From Methylobacterium sp. BTF04 (GTDB lineage: Bacteria > Pseudomonadota > Alphaproteobacteria > Rhizobiales > Beijerinckiaceae), in NCBI RefSeq assembly GCF_010692745.1, contig NZ_JAAHTB010000006.1, forward strand, positions 113,635 to 177,634: DNA of 64,000 bases, given 5' to 3'. Below, in pieces: positions 8,354-18,056 of the stretch. The notes beneath the pieces were generated by a model. It was not told the DNA's origin. It saw nothing but the letters and a program-made list of their open reading frames with translations, and ran no database searches. Position 1 is the first letter of the stretch. Each line of letters begins with the position of its first letter. Both the position numbers and the translations under genes were made by a program.

Positions 8354-10624
8354 ATGGCGCAAAGCGGCTCACGGGTTGCGGGTGGGCGGATGTCGCGCCT
8401 GGTCTCCGGCCGTCTGCCGGCGCCGTCCCTGTGGCTCGTGTGGCTCTGGAACGGCCTCGTCGCCGGCCTCGAACAGGAGGCCACGAAGCGCCGGCTGTTT
8501 CCCTGGCTCGCAGTGGCGTTCGGCCTCGGAATCCTGGTGTTCTTCACTGGCACGACCGGCGCTCCGATCCTTGCCGCTCCGATCGCGCTGGCGGCCGTAT
8601 TGGCGGGCGCCTCACCGTTTCTCGGAGCCCGGCCGGTGGCACTCGCCTGCGTGCTTGTCGGGATCGCCGGCCTGCTCGGCTTCGCGGCAGCGGCGATCCG
8701 CGTCGCGCAGGTGGCGAGTCCGATCCTCGCCCGCACCACCATCGCGCCGCTCACAGGGCTGATCGAGGCTCTCGACGAGCGCGAGGAGGGCGCACGGCTC
8801 ATCGTGCGCGTCGAAAGCTTTGGGACTCTGGGTCCCGACCTGCGGCCGACGCGGGTGCGGGTGTCCTACAAGAAGGCCCAGGCGCTGAAGCCCGGAGATT
8901 TCATCGCCGCGACGGCGCGATTGCTCCCGCCTCCCGAGGCAGCACGGCCGGGGGGCTATGATTTCGCCCGGGACGCGTTCTTTCGGGGAATCGGCGCTGT
9001 CGGTTCCCTCGTCGGCCGCATCGAGGTGCGTCCCGCCCCAAACCCGCTCCCCGTCTCGGTTCGCCTCGCCGCGGCGATCGACGACGCTCGCAACGCCCTG
9101 ACCCGGCGCATCACCGATGCCAATGGCGGCCAGGCCGGTGCCGTGGCCGCCGCCCTCGTCACCGGCAAGCGCGGGCTGATCAACGCCGAGACCAACGATG
9201 TCCTGCGCGCCGCCGGAATTTATCACGTCGTGTCCATTTCCGGGCTCCACATGGTGCTGGCGGCCGGCGTGGTGTTCTGGCTCGTGCGGGCGGGCTTCGC
9301 GCTGTTTCCCTTCGCGGCCCTGCATTGGCCGATCAAGAAGATCGCCGCGCTCTGCGCCATGGTGGGCGTCACCGCCTATTGCGTGTTCTCCGGGTGGGAC
9401 ATCGCGGCCGAGCGATCGCTGATCATGACCCTGATCATGCTCGGCGCGATTCTCGTGGACCGGCCAGCTCTGAGCATGCGCAATCTGGCGCTCGCCGCCC
9501 TGATCGCGTTGGCGCGTGAGCCGGAGGGCCTGCTCGGCCCGAGCTTCCAGATGTCGTTCGGTGCCGTGGCCGGCCTCATCGCCTGCGCGTCCTATCTCGG
9601 CGGGCGCTTCACCCGCGACGAGAATCCCGGGCGGATCGGCAGGGCGGTTTCCGTCATGGTCGCGGCGGTGGTCGGCACCCTGGCGACGACCCTGGTGGCG
9701 CAGATCGCCACGGCACCGTTCGCCACCTACCATTTCCAGACGGTCCAGCCCTTCGGGATCGTCGGCAATGCCCTCACCCTACCGCTGGTCTCCCTCGCCG
9801 TGATGCCGGCGGCGGTTCTGGGCATCCTCGCCTATCCGTTCGCCCTCGATCAGCCAGTGTGGTGGCTCATGGGGCTGGCGGTGCGCGGCATGCTGACGAT
9901 TTCCACCTGGATCGCCGGATTCGGGCGCGCCACCGTGGTGATCCCCGCCTTCGGCCCCGGTGCCCTCTCCCTCTTGGCGATGGCGCTGATCATCCTGACG
10001 CTGCCGGTGTCGCGGCTGCGCTGGATCGGCCTGCTGCCCGGATTGGCCGGGTTCGCGCTGGCGGCGGCCCCGATGCGCTACGACATCTATGTGGACCGCG
10101 AGGGCGCAGGCGCAGCGATCCGCGACCGCAGCGGGCGCCTGGCAACCCTCGGCCGACCGCCGAACTTCGTCCTGGAGCAATGGCTGAAGGCCGATGGCGA
10201 TGGGCGCAAGGCCGGCGACGTCACGGTGGCGGAGGGCGCGCGTTGCGATCGCCTCGGCTGCGCGATGACGCTCGGCGACGGGCGCAAGGTCGCGCTCGTG
10301 ACCGACAAACGCGCTCTGGCCGAAGATTGCGCCCGAGCGAACATTCTCGTCACCCGCCGCGACGTGCCGCCAGGCTGCGCCGCGTCACTGGTGATCGACC
10401 GAACTTTCCTGGCCGCGCACGGCGCGACTGCGATTCGCTTCGCGCCCGACGGGCCGGTTCTGGCGACGGCACGCCGTCCCGGCGAAACGGTGCCGTGGCG
10501 TACGCAGCCCGTCGTCTCCGCAAAGCCGATCGCGGAGACCGTCGGCGATCCGGCGAAACCCACTGAGGGCGTTTCCGCGGAGCCCGATCCGCCCTCGGAT
10601 GAGCCCCTCGAGCGTCCTCAGTAA
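8354..10624 (+). CDS. comEC: ComEC/Rec2 family competence protein
   Basis: ComEC forms the inner-membrane channel for DNA uptake. The 756 residues show N-terminal membrane helices, a DUF4131-type soluble OB-like segment (about 100-240), and a multi-helix Competence core (about 260-560) with the family stretch [13 protein letters not shown]. The C-terminal 200 residues are short and lack a visible HxHxDH metallo-beta-lactamase motif, unlike Bacillus ComEC. The start at 8354 keeps an Arg-rich leader. Other in-frame ATGs, such as 8390, are possible. The stop overlaps the convergent lexA stop by seven bases. Confidence 0.9.
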   Translation: MAQSGSRVAGGRMSRLVSGRLPAPSLWLVWLWNGLVAGLEQEATKRRLFPWLAVAFGLGILVFFTGTTGAPILAAPIALAAVLAGASPFLGARPVALACVLVGIAGLLGFAAAAIRVAQVASPILARTTIAPLTGLIEALDEREEGARLIVRVESFGTLGPDLRPTRVRVSYKKAQALKPGDFIAATARLLPPPEAARPGGYDFARDAFFRGIGAVGSLVGRIEVRPAPNPLPVSVRLAAAIDDARNALTRRITDANGGQAGAVAAALVTGKRGLINAETNDVLRAAGIYHVVSISGLHMVLAAGVVFWLVRAGFALFPFAALHWPIKKIAALCAMVGVTAYCVFSGWDIAAERSLIMTLIMLGAILVDRPALSMRNLALAALIALAREPEGLLGPSFQMSFGAVAGLIACASYLGGRFTRDENPGRIGRAVSVMVAAVVGTLATTLVAQIATAPFATYHFQTVQPFGIVGNALTLPLVSLAVMPAAVLGILAYPFALDQPVWWLMGLAVRGMLTISTWIAGFGRATVVIPAFGPGALSLLAMALIILTLPVSRLRWIGLLPGLAGFALAAAPMRYDIYVDREGAGAAIRDRSGRLATLGRPPNFVLEQWLKADGDGRKAGDVTVAEGARCDRLGCAMTLGDGRKVALVTDKRALAEDCARANILVTRRDVPPGCAASLVIDRTFLAAHGATAIRFAPDGPVLATARRPGETVPWRTQPVVSAKPIAETVGDPAKPTEGVSAEPDPPSDEPLERPQ

Positions 10625-11364
10625 CGCCGAACGAGACTGACGAGGCGTCCCTGGATCTGGACGCGATCGGGCCCGAGCACGCGGGTCTCGTAGGCCGGAT
10701 TGGCGGCTTCGAGGGCGATGGACGATCCACGACGGCGCAGCCGCTTCAAGGTCGCTTCCTCGTCGTCGATCAGCGCCACGATGATATCGCCGGTATTGGC
10801 CGTGTCCTGCTTGCGAATCACCACGAGGTCACCGTCGAGGATGCCGGCATCGATCATCGAATCGCCGCGCACTTCGAGGGCGTAATGCTCGCCGCCGGCC
10901 AGGAAGTCCGGCGACATCATCACAGAATGGCTCTGCTCCTGGATCGCCGAGATCGGCGTACCGGCAGCGATCCGCCCCATCACCGGGATGCTCACGGCCC
11001 GACTTGATTCGTCCGTCGCCTGGGTCATCCGTGCGGATGTGGTCCGCACCGGCGGCGCCTTACCCTTGCCACCCTCGACGACGCTCGGTGTAAACCGCCG
11101 TACCTCAGCGGGCGCCACCTGCGGGACATGGCCTCCGAGGGTCTCGGGCATCCGGATCACCTCGATCGCTCTTGCCCGGTTGGGCAGGCGACGCAGGAAT
11201 CCACGCTCCTCCAGGGCCGTGATCAGCCGGTGAATCCCGGATTTCGACCTGAGGTCGAGCGCGTCCTTCATCTCGTCAAACGAGGGTGGCACGCCGCTCT
11301 CGCGCATCCTCTGCTGGATGAACTGGAGCAGATCCAGCTGTTTACGCGTCAACATGCCGAACAC
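10618..11364 (-). CDS. lexA: SOS response repressor LexA
   Basis: LexA represses the SOS regulon and self-cleaves when RecA is activated. The 248 residues (longer linker than E. coli's 202) have an N-terminal winged helix, [15 protein letters not shown] to about residue 70. The Ala134-Gly135 cleavage site is in IAAGTP, the catalytic Ser169 in RGDSMIDAG and Lys207 in ATLKRL. An ATG at 11355 (MLTRKQ) is an alternative start. Three spaced GTTC half-sites about 55 bp upstream indicate autoregulation. It is convergent with comEC, overlapping by seven bases. Confidence 0.96.
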   Translation of the reverse strand: MFGMLTRKQLDLLQFIQQRMRESGVPPSFDEMKDALDLRSKSGIHRLITALEERGFLRRLPNRARAIEVIRMPETLGGHVPQVAPAEVRRFTPSVVEGGKGKAPPVRTTSARMTQATDESSRAVSIPVMGRIAAGTPISAIQEQSHSVMMSPDFLAGGEHYALEVRGDSMIDAGILDGDLVVIRKQDTANTGDIIVALIDDEEATLKRLRRRGSSIALEAANPAYETRVLGPDRVQIQGRLVSLVRRY

Positions 11365-11416
11365 TCATCTTCAACGCGGCGAGGAACCGCAGAAACAAAC
11401 CACGAACACGTTAAAC

Positions 11417-11442
11417 GTTCCGTAAGTGTTCTGCAAGGGTTC
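11417..11442 (-). promoter_or_regulatory. Tandem LexA (SOS) boxes upstream of lexA
   Basis: The alphaproteobacterial SOS box is the direct repeat GTTC-N7-GTTC. Here GTTC occurs at 11417-11420, 11428-11431 and 11439-11442, each 11 bp apart. This gives two overlapping boxes that share the middle half-site. On the minus strand a TTGCAG ... TAACGT pair with 17-bp spacing runs through the same bases, a plausible promoter that LexA would block. Confidence 0.88.
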
Positions 11443-11542
11443 TCACGACCCTTCAGGCGCGCGCAGACTATCGCGCCCGATAGCCTGTCGCGCGCCGCGC
11501 TCGCCAAGGTGAGGGCACGACAAACGCCGGATCGGCCGGCGC

Positions 11543-13654
11543 TCAGCCCTGGTCTGTCGCGTCGGTGAGAACGAGGCCGACCCAGGAGCGGTCGCCGATG
11601 GCTGCCAGGGCCTTGTCGATCCGCCCGTACTGGCTCTGCCCGTAGCGCGCCGTCACCAGGATCGCGGTGACGCGGGGATCCGCCGCGAGACGCTCGGCAA
11701 TGGCGTCGGCGCCGATCAGGCCAACATGGATCACGATGAGATCGAACGTCTCCTGCGCGCCGAGGATACGATCGACGTAGCCGCGCAGGTCCGAGCGCAC
11801 GGTCTTGCCGTCCTGGGGCATCAGCGCCATTCCGGAGCGGTGGCGGACTAGCACTTCGGAGAGCGGGGCCCGGCCGGCGAGGATGGCCGGCGTGTCCTGA
11901 CGCGGCGGAAGGCCGACCTCGCGCGTCACCGTCCCGTCGGCGGATGCGTCGACGAGGAGGACGCGCTCGTTGTCGAGGGCCGCCGAGGTCGCGTAGTCGA
12001 GGGCCAGCATCGAGCGGCCGGCCGGATCATCGGCCGATGTCACCACGATCACGTGCGGCCGCTGGCTGGGCAGGTCCCGGCGCAGGCGGTTGCGCAGACG
12101 GGTGATCGCCACCTCGTAGGCATCGCCGGTGAGGCGTTCCTTGCCGCCGCCCCGAGCGGTCCCGATGACGGGCAGCAGGCCGACGATCGACCGGCGCGTC
12201 CGGCGTTCCAGACGGGCGCGGGAGCGCACGCGTCCGCTCAACTGCTCGGCGGTGAGACCACTGCCCACGCCGAGTCCGAGACCCGCGATCAGCGCAGCGG
12301 CCAGCACCAGCGGAGCCGCCGGCCCCTGTCGGCGCGCCGCCGGCAGGGCCGGGGAGATGATGCGCGCGGTGGAGGTGTCGAGCTGTTGCTGCTCCTGGAG
12401 TTCGCGGGTCCGGACGAGGAACGATTCGTAGACGGCGCGGCGCGCCTCGACCTGCCGCTCGAGTTCGCGCAGCTTCACGAAGCTGTCGCCGACCTTCACC
12501 GCATCCGCCTTGCGCTTCTCGAGCGCCTGGCTCAGCTCGGTGACGTTGGCGAGGCTGGCCCGGTACTCGTTGCGAATGGCCGCGGCGATGCGCTTCACCT
12601 CGCCGTCGAGCTGGGCGCGGGCGCTACGCACCTGGACGTCCGAGGCGTACATCGCCGGGTGGCGCTCGCCGAGGCTGACGGCGGCGTCGGCGCGCTGGCG
12701 CTCGGCTTGGGCGAGCTGGCCGCGCAACTGACCGATGGTCTGGGACTGCAGCACCTCCTGGATCGAGTCGAGCTTCGCCCCGTCGCCGCCGGCGGCGGCT
12801 TCGAGCTGCTTGAGCTTGGATTGCTGCTCGGCCGCGCGGGCGCGGGCGGCGCCGAGCTGCTCGCTGAGCTGGCCGAGCTGCTGCTCGCTCACCAACTGGG
12901 TGCGGGTGCCGACGAGGTTGTTCTTGTTGCGAAACGCTTGAGCGGCCGCCTCGGCCTGCTCCACCCCATCCCGCAACTCGCCGAGCCGGCTCGTGAGGGC
13001 GGTGCGGGCCCGGCCGATCACCTGGGACCGATTGGTTGCCTCCGCCCGCAGGTAGGTTTCGGCGATCCCTTGCGCCAGACGCGCGGATTTCTCGCGATCG
13101 TCCGTGCTCATGGTGACGTCGACGGCGAAACTGCGCTCGAGGCGACGCACGGTCAGGCGGTCGCGCAACACGCGCAGGGCCGTCAGGCTCGGATCGGCGG
13201 CGGCTTCCGGCGAACGGCCGAGAAGCCGCTGCACCGCATCGCGCACCCGGTCGAGCACTCCGACGCCGACGAAATCCGGGTCGGTGTCGAGGTGATAGGT
13301 CGCCACCACCGTGCGCAGGACTTCGTCCGAGGACAGCACGCGCAACTGGCTGTCGACCAGCATGAGTGTCGCCTCGTTTGCCTGGCCTTGCGGATTAGCC
13401 TCGTCCTTCAACAGGGCGAGCCCGCGCGGATCGATGAGCATCTGCGTGGTCGCGGCATATTGCGAGGGCGTGCCGAGATAGGCGACAGCGGCGAGCCCGA
13501 GGAGCAGCACCGGCAGCACCACGAGCAGCCACCGCCGCCGCAGAACCCGGCCGACCTCACCCATGTCGAGGACCCACGGCAGATCGCTCGTGCTCTCCGG
13601 CTCGCGAGCCAGGGATTGGTAGACGACCGCAGGCGCTCGTTCGATGCTGGCCAT
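11543..13654 (-). CDS. Wzz/GumC-type polysaccharide chain-length protein with degenerate BY-kinase domain
   Basis: This 703-residue inner-membrane protein resembles the Wzc/ExoP family that controls export and chain length of exopolysaccharide. The first membrane helix is at about 40-60 and the second at about 450-475. Between them is a long periplasmic coiled coil rich in Ala, Gln and Arg (about 200-420). The C-terminal cytoplasmic domain resembles the ParA-like tyrosine kinase, but its P-loop reads SADDPAGRS, lacking the Lys of GK[ST]. No C-terminal tyrosine cluster is present. It is probably not an active kinase (inference). Last gene of the leftward EPS group. Confidence 0.85.
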   Translation of the reverse strand: MASIERAPAVVYQSLAREPESTSDLPWVLDMGEVGRVLRRRWLLVVLPVLLLGLAAVAYLGTPSQYAATTQMLIDPRGLALLKDEANPQGQANEATLMLVDSQLRVLSSDEVLRTVVATYHLDTDPDFVGVGVLDRVRDAVQRLLGRSPEAAADPSLTALRVLRDRLTVRRLERSFAVDVTMSTDDREKSARLAQGIAETYLRAEATNRSQVIGRARTALTSRLGELRDGVEQAEAAAQAFRNKNNLVGTRTQLVSEQQLGQLSEQLGAARARAAEQQSKLKQLEAAAGGDGAKLDSIQEVLQSQTIGQLRGQLAQAERQRADAAVSLGERHPAMYASDVQVRSARAQLDGEVKRIAAAIRNEYRASLANVTELSQALEKRKADAVKVGDSFVKLRELERQVEARRAVYESFLVRTRELQEQQQLDTSTARIISPALPAARRQGPAAPLVLAAALIAGLGLGVGSGLTAEQLSGRVRSRARLERRTRRSIVGLLPVIGTARGGGKERLTGDAYEVAITRLRNRLRRDLPSQRPHVIVVTSADDPAGRSMLALDYATSAALDNERVLLVDASADGTVTREVGLPPRQDTPAILAGRAPLSEVLVRHRSGMALMPQDGKTVRSDLRGYVDRILGAQETFDLIVIHVGLIGADAIAERLAADPRVTAILVTARYGQSQYGRIDKALAAIGDRSWVGLVLTDATDQG

Positions 13655-13809
13655 GGAGGCTTCCCGTTACGCGTTCGGCGCCCTGCGGACCCGGATGACG
13701 CACCATCCCGTTCCGGGACACTGCACCTCCGAACACCCACGCGGCGGCGTTCAATTCGATCCGTTCTGACCCGTTCCGCGACACGGAGGGGTCTATTCGC
13801 TGATCCGTT

Positions 13810-15186
13810 TCACGAAGTGCGCCAGCCTGTCGGCGTCGCCCGGGTGAGCGGCGCTTGAACGGCCGCCCGCACCACCTTCCCGTCGAGGGGGACCTGCGCG
13901 CGGATGAAGGCGAGGAGGCCGGCAAAGGCGAGCACGTTGGCGTTCCAGTCCTGGAACAGGCCCGGTGTGGTCATGCCGTTGAGCACCAGCATCAGCATGC
14001 AGGTGACCACGAAGCGGCGGCCGCTCGAATCGAGCTTCAGTCCCCAGGTGATCGTCGTGAGGATCACCGTGATGGCAAAGCCGACCCCGATCATCCCGGT
14101 CCCGGCCCAGGCACTCAGGAACATGTTGTGCGAGCTCGTATAGAAGATCCCCTCCTGGCCGCTGGTCTCGGCGAGGGCCGTAATCGGGATCAGGAGCTGG
14201 ATGAAGCGGTCGCCCGCCGAGAAGCCCGAGCCGGCGAGATGATCGCGCGTCGCCTCGATGAAGGTCGGCCAGAAAGTGGCCCGCCCGGTGCCGTTCGCGA
14301 GTTCGATGGCTGGCTTCTGCAGGATGGTGGCCAGCAGGTCGAGGAGGGCGGGAAAGGCGGCGAGGTCGAGCATCAGCCCGACGAAGATCACCACCGCGAC
14401 GATCGCGGCCGCGACGCCGATACGTTGCAGGCTGGCGTTACGTGACGCGATGAGCATCGCCGGGCCGGCCGCCACCAATGCTCCCGTGCTCGCCGCCGAT
14501 CCGGCGATGGTGAAGCCCACGAAGGCCAGGGCGAAATAGGCCCAGCGCCGCCGCGGCGGCGGGCGGAAGATCACCAGGAAGCCGAGCATCGCGCAGACGA
14601 ACGGCATCATGTTGTTCTTGGCCGCCGAGAACACGATCCCATGGGCCAAGCTATCGGCGATGATCGGTGCCGTCGCGGCCAGCCATGCGAGGATGAAGAT
14701 CGCGAGCAGATCGGCGAGGCGTCGCTCGATATCGGTCCGGTCGAAGATCAGGATCGAGGCGAAGAAGAACACGAACAGCTCGATCGAGCGGTAGATCGTG
14801 TAGGCGGGAACGATCGACCACAGGGTACTGAGGGCATTCATTCCGATCATCAGGGTGAAGGGCAGATAGGGCATGGCGAAAGGCAGCAGCAGAACGCGCC
14901 GTTCCATGGCCACCTGGGCCAAGAGATACAGCGCCGTCAGCCCCGTGAGCAGAAGGGTGATGACGTTCGAGGCGGTGAGCCCCTCTTCGAGCACCGCATT
15001 GCCGTCGTCGCGCGAGACCGTGAAGACGAGGGGCATGAAGGCGAAGGTCGCCACCAGGATGATCGGCAATACGGTCCGGGCGTCGACCGGCTGAACCAAA
15101 GTGGCCAGATGCCGACGGGCCAGAGGATACAGCATCGCGAACCAGGTGAGGATCGCAATGAAGAGCAGCAGATTCAGCATGGCCAC
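13810..15186 (-). CDS. O-antigen ligase / Wzy-type polymerase family membrane protein
   Basis: The 458-residue protein is almost entirely transmembrane (ten or more helices). It carries the Wzy_C-like periplasmic loop with SSHNMFLSAWAGTGMIG, where the His-Asn pair is typical of O-antigen ligases and polymerases. It would polymerise repeat units or transfer glycan in the periplasm. Sequence alone does not separate ligase from polymerase. Its place among a flippase, a Wzz-like protein and glycosyltransferases favours a Wzy-type role in exopolysaccharide assembly. 155 bp separate it from the downstream Wzz-like gene. Confidence 0.82.
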   Translation of the reverse strand: MAMLNLLLFIAILTWFAMLYPLARRHLATLVQPVDARTVLPIILVATFAFMPLVFTVSRDDGNAVLEEGLTASNVITLLLTGLTALYLLAQVAMERRVLLLPFAMPYLPFTLMIGMNALSTLWSIVPAYTIYRSIELFVFFFASILIFDRTDIERRLADLLAIFILAWLAATAPIIADSLAHGIVFSAAKNNMMPFVCAMLGFLVIFRPPPRRRWAYFALAFVGFTIAGSAASTGALVAAGPAMLIASRNASLQRIGVAAAIVAVVIFVGLMLDLAAFPALLDLLATILQKPAIELANGTGRATFWPTFIEATRDHLAGSGFSAGDRFIQLLIPITALAETSGQEGIFYTSSHNMFLSAWAGTGMIGVGFAITVILTTITWGLKLDSSGRRFVVTCMLMLVLNGMTTPGLFQDWNANVLAFAGLLAFIRAQVPLDGKVVRAAVQAPLTRATPTGWRTS

Positions 15187-15459
15187 CCCGTCATGAGAGG
15201 GTCATCACAACGATCTTTCACAACACGCAGATCACTTCAGCGAACACGAGATCTGCCCCGACCGTACATTGCATCGATGGCGATACGCTGATCACGCAAG
15301 GTGTTTCATTGCGATGAATCATGACCGGATGTGGGTGCTTCATCACCAAAACACGATCGTTATCGTAAACGTCGCTGTCTCGCGGTCGCACACGCTGGCG
15401 CCTGGATGGCCTTGCATCGAATTGCGAATCCGGATCGGGATCGGACCGATTTCAAGGTT
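15187..15459. other. Intergenic region between flippase and ligase/polymerase genes
   Basis: About 270 bp between two leftward genes, less GC-rich than its surroundings. A short inverted repeat TTCAT-TGCG-ATGAA lies near 15304-15317. No gene is supported. The length suggests a separate promoter for the ligase/polymerase gene, but I cannot point to convincing -35 and -10 elements. Confidence 0.35.
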
Positions 15460-16788
15460 TTACGGTCGCGGAATCGGTTTCTCGCCGATGGTGACGCGGC
15501 GCATTGCAGCAAACAGCAGAAAGGCCGCAGACGTCCCGTGCCCGATGGCGATGACCAGGGCGGTACCGGTCACCCCATACCTCGCGACCAGCGGGTACAT
15601 GATCGCCAGCGAGACCAGGAGGCTCACTACGAAGGCTCGGAAGACGATGTTGGTGTCCTGCATCGCGCGGAAATACTGGGTCGCCATATCCCGCAGGAAG
15701 ATGAACACTACCCCGACAGCAAGGATCTGGACGCCGGGTGCATAGGCGGCGAACGGCTCGCCGAAGACCAGCCGCAGCCAGATATCCGCCGGAAGTGCGA
15801 TCGCGAGCAGGAGAAGGCCGAGGATCGGCGCCGTCGCCAGGGTCGCCCTGCGAAGGTAGGCGCGCAACGCCACTTCGCCTCCGGTTTCGCGGGCGCGGGC
15901 GGCCGCCGTCGGAATGACGTTCTCGGTGGCGGTGAGGAGCAGGAGAACCAGGCCCACCAGATATTGCGCGGCGCGCAGTCCACCGATGGCCTCGTCGCCG
16001 AGGACGATGCCTGCCAGGATCCAGGCCACCTGCTCCTGTCCGAAGGTGACGAAGACGACGGGAAACAGCCAGCGGGCGATGGTCCAGTGACGACGGGCGA
16101 CCGGGCGTAGACGCAGACTCCGGCGCCGCGCCCGCCATACCGGCCAAGCCAGCGGCGCGGTCGCGGCCAACGCGGTACCCGCCAGCAGCCAGGCCACAGA
16201 CGCTGCGGACAGAGGTAGGCCAAACAGCCATGCGGCGGCGAGCACCAAGGGGAAACTCGTGGCGCGCGCAGTGTCCATCGCCAGGGCCGTCAGCCCCCGG
16301 CCTCGGGCAAACAGCATCCGGCGTATTGTAAATTGCAGGTTCTGGGCGAAGGCGAGGGCCGCGCCCCCCAGCACGACGCTGGTCTGGGCGTCCTCGTGGC
16401 GCAACGCGAAGATCGCCACCAGCGCCAGCGCGACGCCGCTCGCGGCGACCAACGAGAGGACCGCCGCACCGGCCAGCACCGAGGCATCGTAGGTGGGCGC
16501 CGCCCGCGTCCCGGAACCGGCGAGCGTCATCATCGGCGCCGTGACAAGGGCGTTGTGAAGCCCCTGCGCGAACGCTGTGACGATGAGAATGAGCACGAAG
16601 AGACCGAACTCCTCGATTCCGACGGCCCGCGCCGCGAGAATCCCGGTCAGGAAGCCGAAGCCGCTCACGACGGATTGATCGAGCACCGAGGCCAGCGCCG
16701 GGCGGCGCCACAATCGTCGCAACGGGCCGCCGCAATCCTCGATGGTGACCACGGATCGCCTCACGTCGTCTCCATCGGAACCGGTCAT
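15460..16788 (-). CDS. Polysaccharide flippase (MOP superfamily, Wzx-like)
   Basis: This integral membrane protein of about 442 residues has around twelve hydrophobic segments and the N-terminal DQSVVSGFGFLTGILAAR pattern of polysaccharide translocases. It would flip undecaprenyl-linked repeat units to the periplasm. The open frame extends to an ATG at 16896, but I prefer the ATG at 16788. It avoids overlap with the upstream FemAB-like gene and starts just before the hydrophobic core. Next to the ligase/polymerase and Wzz-like genes it completes a Wzx/Wzy-type set. Confidence 0.82.
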   Translation of the reverse strand: MTGSDGDDVRRSVVTIEDCGGPLRRLWRRPALASVLDQSVVSGFGFLTGILAARAVGIEEFGLFVLILIVTAFAQGLHNALVTAPMMTLAGSGTRAAPTYDASVLAGAAVLSLVAASGVALALVAIFALRHEDAQTSVVLGGAALAFAQNLQFTIRRMLFARGRGLTALAMDTARATSFPLVLAAAWLFGLPLSAASVAWLLAGTALAATAPLAWPVWRARRRSLRLRPVARRHWTIARWLFPVVFVTFGQEQVAWILAGIVLGDEAIGGLRAAQYLVGLVLLLLTATENVIPTAAARARETGGEVALRAYLRRATLATAPILGLLLLAIALPADIWLRLVFGEPFAAYAPGVQILAVGVVFIFLRDMATQYFRAMQDTNIVFRAFVVSLLVSLAIMYPLVARYGVTGTALVIAIGHGTSAAFLLFAAMRRVTIGEKPIPRP

Positions 16789-16841
16789 GGCGGGCTGCGG
16801 ACGTCGACTTACCCAATCGTTCGCATCGGATATCCTCCGCG

Positions 16842-17843
16842 TCAGCGAAACGCCAGGAAGGCTCCCACCGCGTCGCGCAATCGTGGTGTGCGGCAATAGA
16901 TCCAGCGCGGACCGCTCGATACCAACGTCTTGCTGAGTCCGTGCTTGAACTCGAAAGTGCCGCGATTCTTGCCGGGATCGATCCCGCCGAGATCGAAGAA
17001 CCGCACACCCTCGGCATGGGCCTGTTCGATGAAACGCCAGACCGCCAAGGTCGGGGCGCCGCAGGCGCGGGCCCTGTCGTTCGATGCCGTATAGAAGTCG
17101 GTGAAACGCTCGGCCGAAACGTGGGCGATCCGGACAAGGATACAGGTGCCGTTCTCACGGACCTCCAGAATGCGGTGATGCGGATCGTTCGCCACCAAAT
17201 CACGAAACGCAGTCCCGTCGAGGGTGTCGCGGAACCCCTTGCGGGCCTGCAAGGCGCCGTACATTGTCCAGAAAGCGTCGAACGCGGCCAGACGCTCGCT
17301 CGGGTCCGTCAGGAAGCGCGTGGTCAGTTCGGCGTTGCGCTCTGCCTTGCGCAAGGCTTTGCGCCAGCGCTGATCCATCCCCTGGAGGATCGGTTCGGTG
17401 CCACGCGCCAGGTCGAGTTCCAGGGTGTAGTACTTGTGGGATTGCACCGGTACGAAATGATGCCCGAGCAGCGCGATCAGAACCGGATCGCTCTGGGCAT
17501 GCTCGAAGCTGATCACCAGGAGATCGAATCGGCCCAGCGCCAAATGCTCGACGAAGGCGCCCATCGCGGCCTCCGCGTGCTTTTCACCTTTCGGCGTCAA
17601 GAGCGGGCCGCCCTGAACCAGTACGGACCGCAGGAAGCCGCGCACGCGCACCTGATACTGGATCAGCGCCACCGGATCGCCGTTGGCGTCGCGGATGATC
17701 AGCCGCGTCACCGTCCAGCCGATGCGAGACTTGTACGCCCCCCACATCCACGCCGCGAAGATGTTGCCGCGGGCATTGGCCCAAATGGCCGCGTCCCATT
17801 CGGACGCGACCGTGCAATGGCTGATCGTCAACGCCGCGCTCAT
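16842..17843 (-). CDS. FemAB-like GNAT-fold acyltransferase
   Basis: The 333-residue soluble protein matches the FemAB/BioF2-like acyltransferase family common in polysaccharide clusters: two GNAT-like halves, with the second half containing FTDFYTASNDRARACGAPTL in sense and then FFDLGGIDPGKNRGTFEFKHG (positions about 285-310 of the protein). Such proteins may transfer amino-acyl or acyl groups to sugars. The substrate here is unknown. First gene of the leftward EPS group, divergent from the polysaccharide deacetylase across about 210 bp. Confidence 0.8.
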   Translation of the reverse strand: MSAALTISHCTVASEWDAAIWANARGNIFAAWMWGAYKSRIGWTVTRLIIRDANGDPVALIQYQVRVRGFLRSVLVQGGPLLTPKGEKHAEAAMGAFVEHLALGRFDLLVISFEHAQSDPVLIALLGHHFVPVQSHKYYTLELDLARGTEPILQGMDQRWRKALRKAERNAELTTRFLTDPSERLAAFDAFWTMYGALQARKGFRDTLDGTAFRDLVANDPHHRILEVRENGTCILVRIAHVSAERFTDFYTASNDRARACGAPTLAVWRFIEQAHAEGVRFFDLGGIDPGKNRGTFEFKHGLSKTLVSSGPRWIYCRTPRLRDAVGAFLAFR

Positions 17844-18056
17844 CGATCCATAGCCTCAATGGACGTCCGCGCCGCTTCAGGCGCAGCGCCTCATAACTCA
17901 GACCGGGAACGCGCGAAGGAACGAAGTCGCAGTTATCCAGCGGCGATCGTCAATACGAGGCTTAAGACACCTCTAAGTTAACGAAGTTCCGTCAATATTT
18001 CGGGGTGATCTATCAACCGGATATTAGTCTGGAAATTTCCGTGATAGAAGCGCCGC
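17844..18056. promoter_or_regulatory. Divergent EPS promoter region
   Basis: About 210 bp between the leftward FemAB-like gene and the rightward deacetylase gene. The right half (17930-18045) is clearly AT-richer than the cluster, as expected for divergent promoters. No specific operator was identified. Confidence 0.45.
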
